Source of the DNA: Fulvimarina pelagi HTCC2506
GTDB lineage: Bacteria > Pseudomonadota > Alphaproteobacteria > Rhizobiales > Rhizobiaceae
Length of the DNA: 64,000 nucleotides
Assembly: GCF_000153705.1 (NCBI RefSeq)
Contig: NZ_DS022272.1
Span: 2,247,874-2,311,873, forward strand
Reading direction: 5' to 3'
This document shows, in pieces, positions 62,548 through 64,000 of the stretch; within the stretch, counting starts at the first letter, position 1, and every line of letters begins with the position of its first letter. The position numbers were made by a program, and so were the translations under genes. A model generated the notes under the pieces. The model was not told where the DNA came from, ran no database searches, and was given only the letters and a program-made list of their open reading frames with translations.

Positions 62548-63498
62548 TCAGCCCGTCCGCCGGCGCCGGGCCATATCGGCCAAGACGGTCGCAAGAATGA
62601 GGACGCCCTGAACGGCGCGCAGCCAGTAGGCCGAAACGTTGAGAAAGATGAGCGAGGAGCCGATCGCGGCGAAGAGGATCGCGGCCAGCGTCGATCCGAC
62701 TACGGTTCCGACACCGCCTAGTATTGAGACACCGCCGACGACGGAGGCGGTGATGATGACGAGTTCCAGCCCCACCGGCGTCGTCGATTGGATCACCTGA
62801 AGCTGCGTGGCGAAAAGGACGGCAGCGACACCTGCAATCGCTCCATGGATGGCAAAGACCTTCACCACCGTCGAGGCATGGCCAATGCCGCTCGCGCGTG
62901 CCGCTTCCGGATTACTCCCGACCGCATAGACCGAGCGCCCGAAGGCCGTGTAGCGCATCAGAAGCGCGGCAATGATCGTCATGCCGACCATGAACCAGAT
63001 CGGCGAAGGAACGCCGAGCAGCCGGAACTGTGCGAGCTGATAGGCACCCGGCAAGCCGCTGATCCATTGGCCGCCGGTGAAGGTGATGAGGCCGCCCGAG
63101 AGGATCGAGAGCATCGCTAACGTCGCGATGATCGAAGGCACCCGCGCATAAGCGATGAGGCAGCCGACCAGCGTGTTGATCGCAGCTCCGATGAGCAGAG
63201 GTGCAAGCCAAGCGAACCAGACCGGATAGCCATTGGTGACGAGAAGGCCCGAGATCACGGCGAGAACGCCAATCAACGCGCCGATTGAGACATCGATATT
63301 GCCGGAAATGATCACCAGTGACATGCCGATAGCGGCCACTGCAATGTATGCGTTGCCGACGAAGATGCTCGTGAGATTATTCTCCGAAACGAAGCGCGGA
63401 TTGATCCAGCCAACGACCGCAAAGAGCGCGAGGATAACCACGACCAAGAGAATCTCCTGGCCGATCGAGCTCACCCCATGGAACGATCGCGCCTTCAT
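62548..63498 (-). CDS. Sugar ABC transporter permease 1 (RbsC type)
   Basis: The 316-residue product is a paralogue of the next permease, with SGNIDVSIGALIGVLAVISG (about 63-82) in the family position and GGVSILGGVGTVVGSTLAA later. The start ATG overlaps the ATPase stop (ATGA). Confidence 0.93.
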   Translation of the reverse strand: MKARSFHGVSSIGQEILLVVVILALFAVVGWINPRFVSENNLTSIFVGNAYIAVAAIGMSLVIISGNIDVSIGALIGVLAVISGLLVTNGYPVWFAWLAPLLIGAAINTLVGCLIAYARVPSIIATLAMLSILSGGLITFTGGQWISGLPGAYQLAQFRLLGVPSPIWFMVGMTIIAALLMRYTAFGRSVYAVGSNPEAARASGIGHASTVVKVFAIHGAIAGVAAVLFATQLQVIQSTTPVGLELVIITASVVGGVSILGGVGTVVGSTLAAILFAAIGSSLIFLNVSAYWLRAVQGVLILATVLADMARRRRTG

Positions 63499-64000
63499 CG
63501 ACCGGCCTCAGCCAACTCGATTTCGCGGCGGGACCGCATCATCGCGGCGCCAACGCTGTCAGGGGTTGCATCCTTACGGTCGATGACGGCCGAAAGCCGC
63601 CCTTCCTTCATCACGAGGATGCGGTCGCTCATGCCGAGCACCTCGGGCAGTTCGCTGGATATCATCAGGATGGCGATCCCCTTGCGGGCAAGCTCGCCCA
63701 TCAGCCGGTGGATTTCGGTCTTTGCGCCGATGTCGATGCCGCGCGTCGGCTCGTCTAGGATCAGCACCTTCGGGTCCGTGGCGAGCCATTTTGCCAGCAC
63801 GACCTTCTGCTGATTGCCGCCGGACAGCTGGCCGACCCGCTGTCGGGCATCGCGCGCCCGGATCGCGAACCGATCGATCGCCTGGGCTGCCATGCGCTGC
63901 TCGCGGCCGGTATCGACGACGGAGAATTTTGTCAGACGGTCGAGGATCGCCATGGTCACATTCTCGCGCAACGGCTGCGGGCGCACGAGGCCGTGCAGGC
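63495..64000 (-). CDS. Sugar ABC transporter ATPase (RbsA type), cut by the window edge
   Basis: Only the C-terminal 168 or so residues are visible; the gene runs beyond the right edge. The second ATPase domain's signature LSGGNQQKV, Walker B VLILDEPTRGIDIGAKTEI (in part), and the switch ISSELPEVLGMSDRILVM are present, as in two-domain RbsA/MglA ATPases. The frame remains open to the window end, and internal GTG and ATG codons near 63986 are not likely to be the start. Confidence 0.93.
   Translation of the reverse strand, partial: LHGLVRPQPLRENVTMAILDRLTKFSVVDTGREQRMAAQAIDRFAIRARDARQRVGQLSGGNQQKVVLAKWLATDPKVLILDEPTRGIDIGAKTEIHRLMGELARKGIAILMISSELPEVLGMSDRILVMKEGRLSAVIDRKDATPDSVGAAMMRSRREIELAEAGR

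Overview
The window carries a nearly complete photosynthesis gene cluster (about 1-42600) from a GC-rich alphaproteobacterium, followed by a short stretch of core genes (about 42900-46770) and a sugar/polyol catabolism island (about 47800-64000). Several features point to a Hyphomicrobiales (Rhizobiales) organism living as an aerobic anoxygenic phototroph: the operon order, a CpdR homologue followed by tRNA-Val, an RNA resembling the rhizobial MmgR/alpha-r8 family, and a candidate EcfG-type promoter. The ring cyclase is the oxygen-dependent AcsF and no BchE is present. I cannot name the species.

Photosynthesis cluster. bchI-bchD-bchO read right. An LprI-like gene follows, then crtC/crtD read left. 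crtF-bchCXYZ-pufQBALMC form one rightward superoperon that ends at a strong terminator, followed by a TrkH-type K+ transporter. Converging on this from the right is the leftward block bchF-N-B-H-L-M-lhaA-puhA-puhB-puhC-orf-acsF-puhE, in which most neighbouring genes overlap at stop and start. Its last gene is unusual: PuhE is fused in frame to a COG0523 (CobW-type) metallochaperone GTPase with a His-rich loop. To the right, ppaA/aerR-ppsR and bchG-(pucC-like)-bchP-hemA read right. Together these genes cover 5-aminolevulinate synthesis, most of the Mg branch to bacteriochlorophyll a, late spirilloxanthin-type carotenoid steps, the reaction centre with a tetrahaem cytochrome, LH1 and assembly factors. 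Early carotenoid genes (crtE, crtB, crtI) and bchJ are not in the window.

Regulation. Four perfect TGT-N12-ACA palindromes, the PpsR/CrtJ operator form, lie between crtD and crtF, upstream of bchC, upstream of bchF and upstream of bchG. A degenerate fifth copy is paired with the bchG site. The repressor (PpsR) and its B12-binding antirepressor (PpaA/AerR) are encoded in the cluster.

Middle region. A small acidic lipoprotein, an EamA transporter, a YaiI/UPF0178 protein, a small RNA, an N-formylglutamate amidohydrolase-like protein, CpdR and tRNA-Val(GAC) form an ordinary chromosomal segment. Directly beyond the tRNA lie decayed DUF2924 and serine-recombinase genes, the remnant of a mobile element.

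Sugar island. A leftward polyol ABC transporter operon (binding protein, two permeases, small membrane protein, xylitol-type dehydrogenase, ATPase) is divergent from a rightward operon: SorC-type regulator, tagatose-3-epimerase-like isomerase, PfkB kinase, GatZ/KbaZ-type protein and three short-chain dehydrogenases. A second, leftward RbsB/RbsC/RbsA-type transporter closes the window, and its ATPase is cut by the right edge. The likely logic is oxidation of polyols to ketoses, 3-epimerisation towards tagatose, phosphorylation and 4-epimerisation to fructose 6-phosphate.
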